DNA of 9,356 bases. It comes from Candidatus Treponema excrementipullorum (GTDB lineage: Bacteria > Spirochaetota > Spirochaetia > Treponematales > Treponemataceae). The translations under genes were made by a program, and so were the position numbers. A model generated the notes under the pieces. The model made no database searches. It saw nothing but the letters and a program-made list of their open reading frames with translations, and had not been told where the DNA came from. The stretch lies in assembly GCA_018883625.1 (NCBI GenBank), contig JAHLFV010000178.1, positions 1 through 9,356 on the forward strand, given 5' to 3'. This document shows, one piece after another, positions 1 to 6,122 of this stretch. Positions within the stretch are counted from its first letter, which is position 1. Every line of letters begins with the position of its first letter.

Positions 1-113
1 ATACATTTGTCTCAAAGTTTCATCTGTGTTGGATGTGGCAAAGTTCAAACGGCAAAAGTATTAATTGGAATGTAAAAGGCTATGTGTAACGGTAAGTGCT
101 TCAGGATTTTTAA

Positions 114-719
114 TCATCCATTTTCTTCTAAAAGTTTGGTTAGCCGCTCATTCTGGATTTGGAAAAAAAGTTTTTCCAATCTGCTTTCCTTTAGGGTCAA
201 CAGCCAATGGGCTCTGCGGACAATATAGCGGTAGTGGGGCATATCCACACCCCGGTAATGTTTTGTCCAAGAGTCTGTCTTTGCCATTCCGTTTCTTATG
301 GCAACATTTTGAGAGGCGATGTTGGTGTCTCTGATAATCGAACACACTTCCTCTGCCTGTAAGGTTTCAAAGGCATAATTTTTGCAGGCTTGTGCCGTTT
401 CCGTTGCATATCCGTTGTGCCAGTACGCCCGGTTAAAAAGGTATCCGATTTCCAGTACTTCGGTTTCTTTCCAGGGCTGCATGGTAAGCCCGCACTGTCC
501 AATCATCCTGCCGGTTTCTTTCAGTATAACTGCCCATAAGCCAAAATTCCATTTTTGATAGCGGGCAATCTGTCTGTCCAACCATTCCTGTACTTCTTGG
601 TCACTGAAAGGGCCTTCGTAGGCATACATGGTTTCTTTGTCCTGAAGGATTTGGCATAAAGCATCAAAATCCCCCTGATTCATTTCCCTAAAATATAATC
701 TTTCAGTTTGGAATATCAT
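114..719 (-). CDS. GNAT-family N-acetyltransferase (RimJ/RimL-like)
   Basis: This 201-aa cytoplasmic protein probably moves an acetyl group from acetyl-CoA to an amine on a protein N-terminus or small molecule; the substrate cannot be read from sequence. The N-terminus TERLYFREM is the usual opening of the RimJ/RimL branch. A central strand with IGYLFNRAYWHNGYATE (about residues 91-107) holds the acetyl-CoA loop in a degenerate form (HNGYA, not the canonical R/QxxGxG/A), and DTNIASQNVAIRNGM (about 131-145) is the typical second half of the fold. About 30 residues after YRYIVRRAHW form a charged, probably helical tail that is longer than usual. The ATG is supported by AGGAAG about 8 nt upstream. 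It starts 32 nt after the MATE stop with no promoter between, so the two genes are probably co-transcribed. A drug-acetylating role beside an exporter is inference only. Confidence 0.88.
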   Translation of the reverse strand: MIFQTERLYFREMNQGDFDALCQILQDKETMYAYEGPFSDQEVQEWLDRQIARYQKWNFGLWAVILKETGRMIGQCGLTMQPWKETEVLEIGYLFNRAYWHNGYATETAQACKNYAFETLQAEEVCSIIRDTNIASQNVAIRNGMAKTDSWTKHYRGVDMPHYRYIVRRAHWLLTLKESRLEKLFFQIQNERLTKLLEENG

Positions 720-751
720 AGTTTACTTCCTGGGTTATGGGTGCGCTTGCT

Positions 752-2095
752 TTACGCTTCCAGTTGTTGCATCCACTTCTTCTTGCGGAAAACTCCCACC
801 GATATTGCAAAGCGGACGCATTCTTCCAAAGACAGGATAAAATACACATAGGGAATGGATAGCTTTAATACAAAGGCTGCCAAAAATCCCAGCGGAACAC
901 CAAAGCACCAAGTACCGATTATGTCGATGAACATAACATATTTTGTGCGGCCTCCGCTGCGGATAATTCCTCCTCCCAGAATCATATTCAGTACTTTGAA
1001 AGGCGCCACCAGGGCATAGGCATAAAGTATCCGGACGGTTAATTGTTTTACCACTTCTTCAACCCGGTAAATTTGCACATAAAAGCCTGCGGTTAAAACA
1101 ACAAGAACTGAAAGAATAAGAGAACCTACCGCTCCGTAAAAAATCAATTTTTTTGATGCTTTGTAAGCATCGCTATAGTCTCCGTTGCCAAGTTTTTTTC
1201 CTATGATGACGCCTGCTGCCTGTGATAAACCGCAGAGAGCTCCAATCACCAGTCCTTGTATAGGATTTATCAATGTCATGGCGGCAGCCGCTTTTGTTCC
1301 CATGTGGCCGTAAATACCGGCGTAAACATTTTCGCCCAAACTCCAAAGGACTTCGCAGGCAAGAATGGGAAGCAGTATTGAAAGGTACTGTTTCCAGTTT
1401 AAAGAGGAGCTTTCTATTTCTTTCTGCTCTGTTTTTTTTAAGACTGAGTTCTTGTGGGGAAACATCAAAATCATCAGAACCAGATTTGCACACTGGGAAA
1501 CAAGGGTAGCAATGGCAGCTCCCTGTACTCCCATGGGAGCGAAACCCAACTTACCGAAAATTAAAATATAATTCAAACCGGTGTTCAATAGGGCGGAGGC
1601 AATGGTTGCGTATAAAGGGAGGCGGGCTTTTTCTATGCAGCGGAACAAAGTCGAAAGCAGTGTAGCTCCTGCCAGGGGCATAAAGGTTCCGGCAACGATG
1701 GCAAGGTATTTTCCCGCTTCTTCCCGGGTGGCAGTGTCTTTTGTGTACAGCCCCATGATGGGTTCCGGAAAAAGTATGCAGAAAAACATAAACAATGCAG
1801 CGATGACTGTACCCAAAATCAGGTTTGTATAAAAACTTCTTCTGACTTCGTATGTATTTTTTTGTCCCAAATACTGGGCAATCATGATTCCGGCTACGGC
1901 ACCGATGGCAGAAATTACCACCGAATATATAGAAGCAAACCTTCCTGCAAGGCCCACTGCTGCTACACTGACACTGCCTAGCTGTCCAATCATGATTTGG
2001 TCAACAATACTAAAAGAAGACTGGAGCATGGATTGCAAAGCTACGGGAACTGCAAGACTGCAAACTGTTTTGAAAAAACTGTCATTTTTTTTCAC
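752..2095 (-). CDS. MATE-family multidrug/Na+ efflux transporter
   Basis: This inner-membrane antiporter would export cationic or toxic small molecules, driven by a Na+ or H+ gradient. At 447 aa it has the usual family length. Two homologous MatE halves are visible (about residues 12-172 and 230-395), with about twelve hydrophobic segments. SIVDQIMIGQLG near the N-terminus and the glycine/alanine-rich helix ending in IAQYLGQ are characteristic of the family, and FRCIEKARLPLY follows in the first half. The start codon is GTG (2093-2095), supported by a strong GGAGG 6 nt upstream. A very good promoter lies just upstream and overlaps an operator shared with the neighbouring LacI-type gene. The acetyltransferase follows 32 nt after the stop, so this is likely the first gene of a two-gene operon. 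The substrate is unknown. Confidence 0.95.
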   Translation of the reverse strand: MKKNDSFFKTVCSLAVPVALQSMLQSSFSIVDQIMIGQLGSVSVAAVGLAGRFASIYSVVISAIGAVAGIMIAQYLGQKNTYEVRRSFYTNLILGTVIAALFMFFCILFPEPIMGLYTKDTATREEAGKYLAIVAGTFMPLAGATLLSTLFRCIEKARLPLYATIASALLNTGLNYILIFGKLGFAPMGVQGAAIATLVSQCANLVLMILMFPHKNSVLKKTEQKEIESSSLNWKQYLSILLPILACEVLWSLGENVYAGIYGHMGTKAAAAMTLINPIQGLVIGALCGLSQAAGVIIGKKLGNGDYSDAYKASKKLIFYGAVGSLILSVLVVLTAGFYVQIYRVEEVVKQLTVRILYAYALVAPFKVLNMILGGGIIRSGGRTKYVMFIDIIGTWCFGVPLGFLAAFVLKLSIPYVYFILSLEECVRFAISVGVFRKKKWMQQLEA

Positions 2096-2125
2096 AGAAG
2101 ACCTCCGTTGTTTGTTTTTGATAAT

Positions 2126-2154
2126 ATTTTACAAACCGGCATATCCTGTGTCAA
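2126..2154 (-). promoter_or_regulatory. Sigma70-type promoter of the MATE-GNAT operon
   Basis: On the minus strand there is a perfect -35 hexamer TTGACA (2149-2154), a 17-bp spacer and -10 TAAAAT (2126-2131). Transcription would start near 2119, leaving a leader of about 24 nt before the GTG start. The -35 overlaps the end of the operator at 2152-2174. Seen directly; activity is inferred. Confidence 0.8.
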
Positions 2155-2174
2155 AGGTTAAATGCGTAACCTGT
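2152..2174. promoter_or_regulatory. Putative LacI-family operator upstream of MATE
   Basis: The site contains AGGTTA-6 bp-TAACCT (2155-2172), an imperfect palindrome of the length LacI-family dimers bind. It matches the site at 3290-3312 at 20 of 23 positions, including both flanks (CAAAGGT at one end, TAACCTGT at the other). It overlaps the -35 box of the MATE promoter and is centred about 44 bp upstream of the predicted transcript start. A repressor here would block RNA polymerase, but the position would also suit an activator that contacts polymerase from just upstream of -35. Confidence 0.75.
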
Positions 2175-2202
2175 AAAGAAACAGAGTGTTTTTTTGTTTC
2201 TG

Positions 2203-3216
2203 TTAAAGCGGGGCAGTGCTTTTCCGCACCACCAGGGAAACCGGTAAGATGATTTCTGGGTCGGTTTCTTTGTTTTCTTTTAACTCCTTCAGTTTTTCTA
2301 CCGCCAGTTTTGCTCGCAGATGATTGTCCTGTTTTATTGTTGTAAGGGGAGGGTTTATCATTTGGCAAACGGGAATATCGTCAAAGCCCGCAAGGGAAAT
2401 ATCTTCCGGAACAGAGATTCCCTGTCCGTTCAAAAAACTCATCAGGTCAATGGCGTAGTAATCCGAAACCGCAAAAATAGCGGTAACGCTTTTTATTTTT
2501 TCCAGGTGCTGAAAGTAAAACTCCCGGCGTTCTTCTTTTTTCATGGGAACCAGCAGAAAATCCACATTTTCGGTAAAACCTTCCCGGAATCCCTCCATTC
2601 TGTCTAAGTCAATTCCTATGTTATTATCCGAAACACACAAGGCTTTCCGATGTCCGGCTTCTTTGAAGTACCGTCCTATCTGAAGTCCACCGTTGTAATT
2701 ATCCAAGGCAATATTAAAAATGCTTTCGGACTTTTCGCAAATGCCGTCATAAACTACAAAGGGAATCCGCATGTGGTTCCTAAGATAAAGATAATCCTGT
2801 TGGCAAAAACCTATGACAACAATTCCCTCCATGTTCCACATGGAAGCAAACCGGATGATTTCTTCAGCCTGTTTTGCTTTTTTTATTATCATAAACCGTC
2901 CGCTGTTTTCGATTTCAGTGGAAAGATAATTGATGGAAGAAGAAATAAAAAAATCCTCCAGGGTGTGGCCTTCGTATTTTTCGTGGTCGTTGACAAATAC
3001 CCCGATGATTCTGGAATCGTTCTGTGCCAGTAAGATGTCTGCCACCCCGGGAAAATACTGCCGCTTTTCCAAAAGTGCCATGACCCGTTTCACGGTTTTA
3101 TCGGAAATTTTTTTTGTTTTTCCGTGAATCACATTGGAAACCGTTGCAGTGCTAAGCCCCAGTTCCTCCGCAATGTCATAAATCCTGACCCGGTGTTCTT
3201 TCCCCTGTTCTTCCAT
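2203..3216 (-). CDS. LacI/GalR-family transcriptional regulator
   Basis: DNA-binding regulator with an N-terminal helix-turn-helix (about residues 11-31: RIYDIAEELGLSTATVSNVI) and a hinge region ending ADILLA. A periplasmic-binding-protein-like ligand domain follows, with SLAGFDDIPVCQMINPPLTT near the end and LVVRKST close to the C-terminus, both typical of LacI/GalR proteins. Length from this start is 337 aa, normal for the family. I chose ATG at 3216 over the in-frame ATG at 3258 and TTG at 3261 because it has AGAGGTGG 5 nt upstream, while the upstream codons have no ribosome binding site and sit at the predicted transcription start. Operators overlapping its own promoter and the downstream MATE promoter suggest autoregulation and control of MATE-GNAT. 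The ligand is unknown; a sugar is usual for the family, but no sugar genes are nearby. Confidence 0.93.
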   Translation of the reverse strand: MEEQGKEHRVRIYDIAEELGLSTATVSNVIHGKTKKISDKTVKRVMALLEKRQYFPGVADILLAQNDSRIIGVFVNDHEKYEGHTLEDFFISSSINYLSTEIENSGRFMIIKKAKQAEEIIRFASMWNMEGIVVIGFCQQDYLYLRNHMRIPFVVYDGICEKSESIFNIALDNYNGGLQIGRYFKEAGHRKALCVSDNNIGIDLDRMEGFREGFTENVDFLLVPMKKEERREFYFQHLEKIKSVTAIFAVSDYYAIDLMSFLNGQGISVPEDISLAGFDDIPVCQMINPPLTTIKQDNHLRAKLAVEKLKELKENKETDPEIILPVSLVVRKSTAPL

Positions 3217-3263
3217 TCCTGCCACCTCTTTGTCTGTGGGATTTTGTGTTTTACCCATCAAGG

Positions 3264-3292
3264 ATTTTATACGATAAGAGGAAGTAAGGCAA
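3264..3292 (-). promoter_or_regulatory. Promoter of the LacI-family gene
   Basis: On the minus strand, -35 TTGCCT (3287-3292), a 17-bp spacer and -10 TAAAAT (3264-3269). The -10 hexamer, the spacing and the offset to the operator are the same as in the MATE promoter. Transcription would begin near 3257, giving a leader of about 40 nt before the chosen ATG at 3216. Confidence 0.65.
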
Positions 3293-3312
3293 AGGTAAAT
3301 TGCATAACCTGT
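3290..3312. promoter_or_regulatory. Putative autoregulatory LacI-family operator
   Basis: The second copy of the operator, differing from 2152-2174 at only three positions. Its core is AGGTAAATTGCATAACCT (3293-3310). It overlaps the -35 box of the regulator's own promoter in the same register as the copy upstream of MATE. Two near-identical sites at equivalent positions in the only two promoters of this module make chance unlikely. Confidence 0.75.
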
Positions 3313-3414
3313 TTGTTTGCCTTTTGAGTTTATCTTTAAACTATTTTTTAACCCGTCATCATTCGGAACGTATTCGGCACCATTAAAGCTGCCGGCTATG
3401 ATGAGGGCTTTAAA

Positions 3415-4269
3415 TCATACAATGTTTTCTTTAAACTCCACTTGCACAATTTGCAAACGCAACGGTCCGTCGGCAATTTTGGCTAAAAAGCGGTGAATGG
3501 GTTTTATGCCGGGACCCTCTAACTTTTGATATCCCTGCATATATCCGCAGGTGGAAACGGAAAGTAGCGGTGACCAACACTCCATCTCCTTTTTGGCATT
3601 CTTTACGGAAAAATATGCTCCGATGTCCCTGATTCCCGCCTGTTTTATCCAGGTTTTCAACATCAGTTTGACAGCGGTTTTGCCTGCCGCATCAAAGACA
3701 AGTCTGCCTCCGGGAAAACTTTTCGCCATATCAGTGACCACCTGTTGTACCTGTTGTGTCGTGAAATAGTAAAATACTCCTGCAGCAAATATGACAGCGC
3801 CATTCTCAGGTTCAAACCGGAGGGCTTTCATCCAGTTTGGATTTATCAAATCAAAAGCCAGGTTCTTTTCCCGTTCTCCGGCAGGAAGCAATTGATTCCG
3901 CAACTCAATCACATCTGGCAAGTCAATATTCCAGATATGGCACTGACCGTTATCACACAATTTTCCGGTGTTGTCCAATCCGCAACCAAGATTAATGACT
4001 GCGGCTTTTGGATGGTGATGGAGATAGTCTCTTATCTCCCATGCAAGATCATTCTGGCGCATGGCTACTTCCAAAGCACCAAAGCTATACATGATACTTT
4101 CAGACCGTTTTTCTAGTGACGAAAAGTCGTAGTCTACTTTTTTTATCAATTCCCCGGCAGTTTTATCCTGAAACAATCCGGGAAACTTTTGGGAACAAAG
4201 CCACCGGGCATATAGCGGAATGATTAGTGTTTCCTGTAGAGAATTTTTTCTGATTTTAAAGTGAGTCAT
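3415..4269 (-). CDS. Class I SAM-dependent methyltransferase, LCM/PPM-like (COG3315 type)
   Basis: This cytoplasmic 284-aa protein has the leucine carboxyl methyltransferase/polyketide O-methyltransferase-like architecture. SAM-binding motif I is VINLGCGLDN (residues 91-100), the acidic residue binding the SAM ribose is probably Asp116 in NIDLPDVI, and the family-typical AAGVFYYF (about 162-169) follows, then GGRLVFDAAG (187-196). The N-terminal helical cap contains YARWLCSQKFP. Family knowledge suggests O- or carboxyl-methylation of a small molecule; the substrate is not evident. The ATG has AAAGG about 8 nt upstream. A palindromic operator sits between the promoter and the ribosome binding site, so expression is probably inducible through a regulator encoded outside the window. 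The hydrolase gene ends about 200 nt upstream, so co-transcription is uncertain. Confidence 0.88.
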   Translation of the reverse strand: MTHFKIRKNSLQETLIIPLYARWLCSQKFPGLFQDKTAGELIKKVDYDFSSLEKRSESIMYSFGALEVAMRQNDLAWEIRDYLHHHPKAAVINLGCGLDNTGKLCDNGQCHIWNIDLPDVIELRNQLLPAGEREKNLAFDLINPNWMKALRFEPENGAVIFAAGVFYYFTTQQVQQVVTDMAKSFPGGRLVFDAAGKTAVKLMLKTWIKQAGIRDIGAYFSVKNAKKEMECWSPLLSVSTCGYMQGYQKLEGPGIKPIHRFLAKIADGPLRLQIVQVEFKENIV

Positions 4270-4282
4270 AATGTGCCTTTTA

Positions 4283-4298
4283 GTTAGTATATGCTAAC
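4283..4298. promoter_or_regulatory. Palindromic operator at the methyltransferase transcription start
   Basis: GTTAGTATATGCTAAC reads the same on both strands at 14 of 16 positions. It lies 13 nt upstream of the methyltransferase ATG and directly downstream of an extended -10 element, so it spans about +1 to +16 of the predicted transcript, a classic roadblock position. Size and symmetry fit a MarR- or TetR-type dimer. No such regulator is encoded in the window, and the sequence is unrelated to the LacI-type operators. Confidence 0.6.
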
Positions 4299-4304
4299 AG
4301 ATTC

Positions 4305-4313
4305 ATTCTACCA
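4305..4313 (-). promoter_or_regulatory. Extended -10 promoter of the methyltransferase gene
   Basis: Minus-strand TGGTAGAAT provides the TGn extension plus the -10 hexamer TAGAAT (4305-4310). No good -35 hexamer is visible 16-18 bp upstream, as is common for extended -10 promoters. The predicted start is near 4298, at the edge of the palindrome. Confidence 0.5.
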
Positions 4314-4418
4314 CAGCCGGAAGTTTTTTTCTACTCAAATTTATTTTTATATTTCTGTAAAATATTTTAAGGAATTCTTTACCCCTGTTTCTGTTTCCTG
4401 TTTTCAGTTTTATTATAT

Positions 4419-4443
4419 GGGCATTACGGCATTATTTTTGCCC
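4419..4443 (-). terminator. Weak stem-loop downstream of the hydrolase gene
   Basis: GGGCA (4419-4423) pairs with TGCCC (4439-4443) around a 15-nt loop, 25-49 nt beyond the hydrolase stop, followed on the minus strand by the AT-rich run ATATAATAAAA. The stem is short and there is no clean T tract, so this is only a candidate terminator. Confidence 0.25.
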
Positions 4444-4467
4444 AGTCTTTTGATGCTTACATTTCCT

Positions 4468-5229
4468 TTATAACGAAGACGGTATCAAAATCGGGTCCAG
4501 TTCTTTCATCATCAGGTCGGGGTGAAACAGGGTGTTTTCGCAATGGCCTTTTCCTTTAAAGCAGATCACCGTGCTGCCGGTAAAATGGGCGGCTATCAAT
4601 CGGGCCGATTTTTTCGCAAGCATTTCGTTAAAAGCGGATCCGTAATAATAATAAATCTTTGTGTCACCGGTGTTTAAGTTATCACGCAACCGGAAACGGC
4701 TTATCCCATCGATATAATTTCTGACCGTCGTATCCGACATCCCATCAATTACCTGCAGAAAGTGGTGCATGTATTTGGGCGGACAAATTTTTTCCGCCTG
4801 AGCCAATGTTTTGGGATCTCTTTGCCGGGTTTTACGGGTTACGTTCAGATAGAATCGCAGAATCACATTCTTCACAATCCCTTTGAACGGGACCAAAGGA
4901 GAGCCGTCAAAGATTATCTTTTCGATATGCAGACGTCCGTTTTGCCACAGGGTGGCTGCCAAAACCCCGCCCATAGACATACCGAAAACGGCATACACCT
5001 CTTTCCCGTAGCGGGACAGATAATAATCCTCCAGTGCTTCGGAAACCTGTAAAAAAGAAGAGAAATCTTCCTGTTTTTGTGGATGATGGCCGGGCATGAC
5101 GGGAACGATAATGTGAAAGTCATTTTCATAATGCCCGATATATTCTTCCCATATTTGATACGGACATTGGAATCCGTGGATAAGGATCAGCTTTCTTTTG
5201 TTTTTATCTCCAAACTCAAGTATTTCCAT
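4468..5229 (-). CDS. Alpha/beta-hydrolase fold protein
   Basis: A 253-aa cytoplasmic protein without signal peptide, likely a serine hydrolase (esterase, lipase or thioesterase-like) of unknown substrate. The oxyanion-hole motif LIHGF lies at about residues 16-20, the nucleophile elbow GMSMGG at 83-88 makes Ser85 the nucleophile, and GKGHCE at 226-231 makes His229 the catalytic base. The acid is less clear: the strand ending YYYYGSAFNE puts Glu202 near the expected place, with no Asp in the canonical spot. PGHHPQ (46-51) sits where hydrolases usually have a PGxG-type loop. The ATG has GGAGAG about 7 nt upstream. It lies 72 nt after the flavodoxin gene, separated by an inverted repeat, so it may be co-transcribed with attenuation. 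Confidence 0.9.
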   Translation of the reverse strand: MEILEFGDKNKRKLILIHGFQCPYQIWEEYIGHYENDFHIIVPVMPGHHPQKQEDFSSFLQVSEALEDYYLSRYGKEVYAVFGMSMGGVLAATLWQNGRLHIEKIIFDGSPLVPFKGIVKNVILRFYLNVTRKTRQRDPKTLAQAEKICPPKYMHHFLQVIDGMSDTTVRNYIDGISRFRLRDNLNTGDTKIYYYYGSAFNEMLAKKSARLIAAHFTGSTVICFKGKGHCENTLFHPDLMMKELDPILIPSSL

Positions 5230-5263
5230 TAAAACTCTCCGCGCAATTTCGGTACGGAAAACG

Positions 5264-5297
5264 AACCGGGATAACGGAAAATCGGTGTTTCCCGGTT
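5264..5297 (-). terminator. Inverted repeat between flavodoxin and hydrolase genes
   Basis: An 8-bp perfect inverted repeat, AACCGGGA (5264-5271) and TCCCGGTT (5290-5297), with an 18-nt loop, begins 5 nt beyond the flavodoxin stop. The minus-strand sequence after it is CGTTTTCCG, a poor T tract. It could be a weak intrinsic terminator, an RNA-stability element or a regulator site. ACGGAAAA also recurs directly at 5254 and 5274. Confidence 0.4.
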
Positions 5298-5301
5298 GAC
5301 T

Positions 5302-5823
5302 CTACAAGACATCCATAATCGCTTTCAGTGCATTGTAGTCGGTAAAATCCACTGCTTTATTAAAAGTTTCTATCATTGCCCTTGTTTCCGCATCTTTCTT
5401 TTCTTCCGGAAGATTCTTGGCTTTATTATACAAAAGGGTCATCATGGTTTTGTGCATAAAGTTCAGTTTTTGATAGTCAATGCCGCCCCTTAAATTAAAG
5501 ATAGTCGTGTCCTTCATAATCCGGTCTGGAACTTGCCGGCTGATGGATTTTTTAATATTGTTTGTGTTCTCTTCATTTGTTACATCGGCAAGTCCAACGG
5601 TAACAATGATTAACTTTGTGTTTTCTTGCAATGCTTTGACCGTTGCCTTTAAACCTTTAACACCGCCTGCATACAAGCCGCCAAAATGTATTACCAAACC
5701 GTAACCCGACAGGGTTTTTACATTTTCATAGCTTAGGCAAGGCACGCCGGTCATTTCGGAAAATTTTTCTGCGTATCTTTTGGTTGTTCCATATTGGCTG
5801 CCATAAACAATCAGTTTTTCCAT
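5302..5823 (-). CDS. Flavodoxin-domain protein
   Basis: A 173-aa cytoplasmic FMN-binding redox protein of the flavodoxin / HemG-like group. The N-terminal strand LIVYGSQYGTTKRYAEKF (about residues 4-21) contains the phosphate-binding loop, here SQYGTT rather than the classical T-x-T-G-x-T. The second FMN loop is likely IHFGGLYAGGVKG (about 46-58), and LIIVTVGLADV (about 71-81) is the third core strand. After this, a basic helical part with GGIDYQKLNFMHKTMM resembles the C-terminus of flavodoxin-domain proteins of anaerobes. An electron-transfer or quinone/porphyrin oxidoreductase role is possible but not shown. The ATG has GGAG about 10 nt upstream. The gene starts 30 nt after the stop of the pglX remnant, and its promoter appears to lie inside that remnant. 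Confidence 0.87.
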   Translation of the reverse strand: MEKLIVYGSQYGTTKRYAEKFSEMTGVPCLSYENVKTLSGYGLVIHFGGLYAGGVKGLKATVKALQENTKLIIVTVGLADVTNEENTNNIKKSISRQVPDRIMKDTTIFNLRGGIDYQKLNFMHKTMMTLLYNKAKNLPEEKKDAETRAMIETFNKAVDFTDYNALKAIMDVL

Positions 5824-5853
5824 GTTTTATTTTCTCCATAATTTTGTATTTAT

Positions 5854-6033
5854 TTATTGTAACATATTTTGTTTTCCGGCAAGGGTTTTATAAATCTCAA
5901 AGTTGTCGCCTTTCTGAATAGGAGCATCTATTTTGTCCTTTGCAATGCCAACAAGACCGGTATTGTCAACTGCCATTTGTATCAGCCGTACACGAGCATC
6001 AATCGCAAAGTTTTTTATAAGTGCTTTGTTCAT
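5854..6033 (-). pseudogene. pglX: N-terminal remnant of a PglX/N-6 adenine DNA methyltransferase
   Basis: A 59-codon open frame starting MNKALIKNFAIDARVRLI. This is the characteristic opening of BREX-1 PglX and related N-6 adenine methylases (MNKxxIKxFAIxARxxLI, then a hydrophobic helix and ...LVGI near residue 30). It continues with KGDNFEIYKTLAG and stops at TAA (5854-5856). Full-length relatives exceed 1000 residues and keep their catalytic NPPY motif hundreds of residues later, so only about 5% remains and no methylase activity is possible. AGGGG lies about 12 nt upstream of the ATG. The start is 87 nt beyond the AlbA-domain gene stop. The last residues (GKQNMLQ) may be fused non-homologous sequence at the deletion junction. 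Translation as a free 59-aa peptide cannot be excluded. The family assignment rests on remembered N-terminal conservation. Confidence 0.65.
5856..5882 (-). promoter_or_regulatory. Putative flavodoxin promoter inside the pglX remnant
   Basis: Minus-strand TTGCCG (5877-5882), a 15-bp spacer, then an extended -10 TGTTACAAT with hexamer TACAAT at 5856-5861. It overlaps the final codons of the remnant and lies just upstream of the flavodoxin ribosome binding site. The spacer is short, so the TGn extension is probably the important part. Confidence 0.45.
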
Positions 6034-6078
6034 GCTATCTGTTTTCCCCTACCTTTTGTATAAATTCTTCTTTATCCG

Positions 6079-6122
6079 AAAATGTCTAAAAATGTCTAAG
6101 TTTAGACATTTTTAGACATTTT
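6079..6122. repeat. 44-bp near-perfect palindrome built from four 10-bp blocks
   Basis: Two 21-bp arms (6079-6099 and 6102-6122) are fully complementary around a central GT. Each arm holds two 10-bp copies, AATGTCTAAA twice in one orientation and TTTAGACATT twice in the other, so TGTCTAAA-type half-sites recur once per helical turn. The right end reaches into the TAA stop of the AlbA-domain gene, and the pglX remnant starts 46 nt beyond the left end. With few G/C pairs and no T tract on the transcribed strand it is a poor terminator. A tandem protein-binding site or an RNA hairpin separating two genes fits better. Confidence 0.85.

Noticed and set aside
1..113. Short plus-strand frame with a CxxC (CVGCGKVQTAKVLIGM, stop at 73-75)
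   Set aside because: Only about 24 codons are visible before the edge, with no conserved context, so it cannot be told from chance.
65..334. Plus-strand open frame overlapping the acetyltransferase gene
   Set aside because: It is a shadow of the well-supported minus-strand GNAT gene with no ribosome binding site or recognisable domain. The same holds for the other frames antisense to the eight genes.
2171..2200. Terminator after the LacI-family gene (GAAACA and TGTTTC arms)
   Set aside because: The stem is short and A/T-rich with an 11-nt loop and only a weak T stretch, and it overlaps the operator region.
3383..3413. Inverted repeat TTAAAGC/GCTTTAA as the methyltransferase terminator
   Set aside because: It has a 7-bp A/T-heavy stem with a 17-nt loop and no T tract on the minus strand.
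3355..3420. Plus-strand frame reading NVFGTIKAAGYDEGFKSY, protein-like in appearance
   Set aside because: There is no start codon or ribosome binding site and it runs into the methyltransferase gene on the other strand. Treated as a chance frame or unidentifiable remnant.
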